From Candidatus Chloroploca sp. Khr17 (lineage in GTDB: Bacteria; Chloroflexota; Chloroflexia; Chloroflexales; Chloroflexaceae): a stretch of DNA of 64,000 nucleotides. Under the pieces are notes generated by a model. It made no database searches. It had not been told where the DNA came from and saw only the letters and a program-made list of their open reading frames with translations. Both the position numbers and the translations under genes were made by a program. Positions 62,245 through 64,000 of the stretch are shown in pieces. Location: assembly GCF_004138165.1 (NCBI RefSeq), contig NZ_RYFF01000011.1:1-64000 (forward strand), given 5' to 3'. Position 1 is the first letter of the stretch. Every line of letters begins with the position of its first letter.

Positions 62245-62754
62245 ATGGCTACTGCCTCTCCCCGCGAGGTACCCACCGACCAGGCGAATGACAAACGCCT
62301 CAAGATCCTTGAGGCGACGATGAAACGCCACCAGTACCGCGCTGATGCGCTGATCGAGGTCTTGCATAAAGCGCAAGAATTGTATGGGCATCTGACCGAA
62401 GATCGGTTACTGGCGATTGCCCATAGCCTGCACCTTCCTCCGAGTCGCGTCTATGGGGTGGCGACGTTTTATCATTTCTTTAGCCTGACCCCTCAAGGCG
62501 AGCACAGTTGTACCGTCTGCCTTGGAACGGCATGTTATGTCAAAGGGGCGATGGAACTGCTCGCGGCCCTCGAAGCCGAGAGTGGCCTGCGGGCGGGGTC
62601 AACTTCTGCCGATCGCAAGCTTTCGCTATTGACCGCTCGCTGCCTCGGGGCGTGCGGCATTGCGCCTGCGGTAATCGTGGATGGCAATGTGACCGGCCAT
62701 GCCGATCCCGAAGTGATGCGGGCACGAGTGCGTGCGTTGCTTGATGAGGAGTGA
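62245..62754 (+). CDS. hoxE: HoxE/NuoE-like [2Fe-2S] diaphorase subunit
   Basis: A 169-residue thioredoxin-fold iron-sulfur protein. The four cysteine ligands are in CTVCLGTACYVKGA (two, five residues apart) and RCLGACGIAPAV (two, four residues apart). It matches NuoE and its HoxE counterpart in NAD-linked bidirectional hydrogenases. The N-terminal ATMKRHQYRADALIEVLHKAQ helix is typical. With the next gene it forms the electron-input module; whether the complex is a hydrogenase, a formate dehydrogenase or complex I depends on genes beyond the window. The next start is 9 bp downstream. Confidence 0.85.
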   Translation: MATASPREVPTDQANDKRLKILEATMKRHQYRADALIEVLHKAQELYGHLTEDRLLAIAHSLHLPPSRVYGVATFYHFFSLTPQGEHSCTVCLGTACYVKGAMELLAALEAESGLRAGSTSADRKLSLLTARCLGACGIAPAVIVDGNVTGHADPEVMRARVRALLDEE

Positions 62755-62763
62755 GGGGGTGTG

Positions 62764-64000
62764 ATGGAATTTCAAGATCTTCAGATCATGGCCGAGCAGG
62801 AACGAACCCGCCGGAAGGCGATTCGGATCCACTGCTGTACCTCCTCGGGATGCCAGGCTTCGGGTGCGCTTGAGCTCTTTCATCAGTTGCAAGCGGCGGT
62901 TGAGGCGGCAGGACAGAACGAGCGGGTTGACATTATTGGCGTCGGGTGTATGGGCTTTTGCGGCCAGGGGCCGATGGTGAGTGTCGAAGCTGACGGGGTG
63001 CTCTTTGAACATGTGCGCCCTGAACAGGCCCCCGAAATTATTGCTTCACTTGATGGCGGCCCGTGCAACGTCAAACAGGGCGACCACGCCCATCCGTTTT
63101 TTGCCCGTCAAATGCATATTGTGCGGCGCAATGGCGGCGTGATCGATCCCGAACGGATCGAGGAGTATATTGCGGTCGGTGGCTATCAGGCACTCTATCA
63201 TGTGCTCCACGAGATGAGTCCGGCTGAGGTGATTGATGCGATCACCCGCAGTGGTCTGCGCGGACGAGGCGGGGCCGGCTATCCGACAGGCCTGAAATGG
63301 GCGACGGTCGCCAAGAGTCCCGGTGAACGCAAATTTGTCATCTGCAATGGCGATGAGGGCGATCCCGGGGCTTTTATGGATCGCAGTATTCTCGAAAGCG
63401 ATCCGCATCTCATCCTTGAAGGGATGAGCATTGCAGCCTATGCGGTCGGGGCCGATCAGGGCTACCTCTATGTGCGCGGTGAGTATCCGCTCGCGATTGC
63501 GCGCCTGCAGAAGGCTATTGCCCAGGCCAGAAAACATGATCTGCTCGGGAGCCAAATCTTTGATACGAGTTTCAACTTCCGGGTTGATATTCGGGTCGGG
63601 GCCGGTGCGTTTGTCTGTGGCGAAGAGACGGCCCTGATCGCGAGTATCGAAGGCCGCCGCGGCCAACCCCGGCCCCGGCCTCCGTATCCCGCTGAACACG
63701 GCCTCTGGGGCTATCCCACGCTGATCAATAATGTCGAGACCTTTGGCAATATTGCCCCGATTATCACCAATGGCGCCGACTGGTACGCCGGCATTGGCAC
63801 CGAACGCAGCAAGGGCACCAAGGTCTTTGCGCTGACCGGCAAGGTACGCAATACCGGCTTGATCGAGGTACCTATGGGCATGACCATCCGCGAGATTGTC
63901 GAAGAACTCGGCGGCGGTACCCCCGATGGAACCCCAGTCAAAGGGGTGCAGACCGGCGGCCCCTCTGGGGGCTGCATTCCCGAGGCTCTCTTTGATACGC
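62764..64000 (+). CDS. hoxF: HoxF/NuoF-like NADH-binding subunit (partial, runs off window)
   Basis: The first 412 residues are visible and the frame is still open at 64000. An N-terminal 2Fe-2S thioredoxin-like segment ([17 protein letters not shown], then [11 protein letters not shown]) is fused to the NuoF core, as in HoxF rather than stand-alone NuoF. The core has [16 protein letters not shown] (NADH/FMN loop), [14 protein letters not shown] and [19 protein letters not shown], then TLINNVET. It should pass electrons between NAD(P)H, FMN and iron-sulfur clusters. A GTG three bases upstream is an alternative start. Confidence 0.88.
   Translation, partial: MEFQDLQIMAEQERTRRKAIRIHCCTSSGCQASGALELFHQLQAAVEAAGQNERVDIIGVGCMGFCGQGPMVSVEADGVLFEHVRPEQAPEIIASLDGGPCNVKQGDHAHPFFARQMHIVRRNGGVIDPERIEEYIAVGGYQALYHVLHEMSPAEVIDAITRSGLRGRGGAGYPTGLKWATVAKSPGERKFVICNGDEGDPGAFMDRSILESDPHLILEGMSIAAYAVGADQGYLYVRGEYPLAIARLQKAIAQARKHDLLGSQIFDTSFNFRVDIRVGAGAFVCGEETALIASIEGRRGQPRPRPPYPAEHGLWGYPTLINNVETFGNIAPIITNGADWYAGIGTERSKGTKVFALTGKVRNTGLIEVPMGMTIREIVEELGGGTPDGTPVKGVQTGGPSGGCIPEALFDT

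Overview
The window reads as chromosomal DNA of a phototrophic member of the Chloroflexota, most likely order Chloroflexales (Chloroflexus/Oscillochloris-like). The basis is recognition of protein families, not a database search. It carries a BchE-type anaerobic cyclase with a BchJ-type 4-vinyl-reductase (V4R) protein, and a UbiA-family prenyltransferase that could act on bacteriochlorophyll or on membrane lipids. It also has HoxE/HoxF-like diaphorase genes and Chloroflexota-style sigma, PASTA-kinase and hybrid signalling proteins. The DNA is GC-rich by eye, and many intergenic regions are filled with short dispersed repeats. I saw no rRNA, tRNA, CRISPR array or complete insertion sequence.

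Layout: 0.5-3.9 kb holds a sigma-like factor with a double zinc-finger anti-sigma protein, gap, and a CvpA-like membrane protein. 4-7.3 kb holds GDP-sugar genes (nucleotidyltransferase, reductase) and the UbiA prenyltransferase. 7.3-10 kb is a plastic accessory patch: repeats, a DUF3179 remnant, a TfoX-like gene, and a small nucleotidyltransferase toxin-antitoxin-like pair bracketed by direct duplications of the tfoX 5' region. 10-12.3 kb has a flavoprotein disulfide reductase and a peroxiredoxin. 12.6-17.6 kb is a decaying, tightly overlapping glycosyltransferase/ABC/phosphotransferase operon with two in-frame amber codons, an internal fusion by deletion, and a 3' end replaced by a palindromic repeat. 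17.8-20.8 kb has a Cys/Met-metabolism PLP enzyme, a GlsB-type small membrane protein and a DUF445 protein.

21.2-26.9 kb is a secreted glycan-degradation operon: a GH78-like rhamnosidase and two paralogous clan-A glycosidases. tgt follows, then CYTH and HD-CHAD genes (phosphate/polyphosphate). 30.7-34.6 kb is a propionyl-/acetyl-CoA ligase pair. 35-37.7 kb has a tyrosine recombinase, a 2Fe-2S ferredoxin and a nucleoside hydrolase. 38-42.6 kb has a PASTA Ser/Thr kinase, a class V aminotransferase and an MFS exporter. 43-47.2 kb encodes a hybrid histidine kinase overlapping a REC-GGDEF diguanylate cyclase. 47.3-58.9 kb holds a beta-CASP nuclease with a duplicated C-terminal domain, a Nudix hydrolase, tatA, obg, an RsbU-like phosphatase, an unusual REC-RodZ-type fusion, mnmG and a hotdog thioesterase. 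59-64 kb holds an orphan gp19-like tail-tube protein, bchE, bchJ, and the divergent hoxE-hoxF start, which runs off the window.

Two themes stand out. Neighbouring genes are often coupled by 4-11 bp overlaps (43924-43927, 52789-52792, 15144-15151, 13397-13407, 16252-16262). Convergent gene ends share long, near-perfect hairpin terminators with the core GCCAGC-N3-GCTGGC. The strongest leads are the orphan tube protein beside bacteriochlorophyll genes, the decaying operon with two clean amber codons, the duplication-flanked toxin-antitoxin-like module, the beta-CASP nuclease with tandem C-terminal domains, and the membrane-anchored REC-RodZ fusion.
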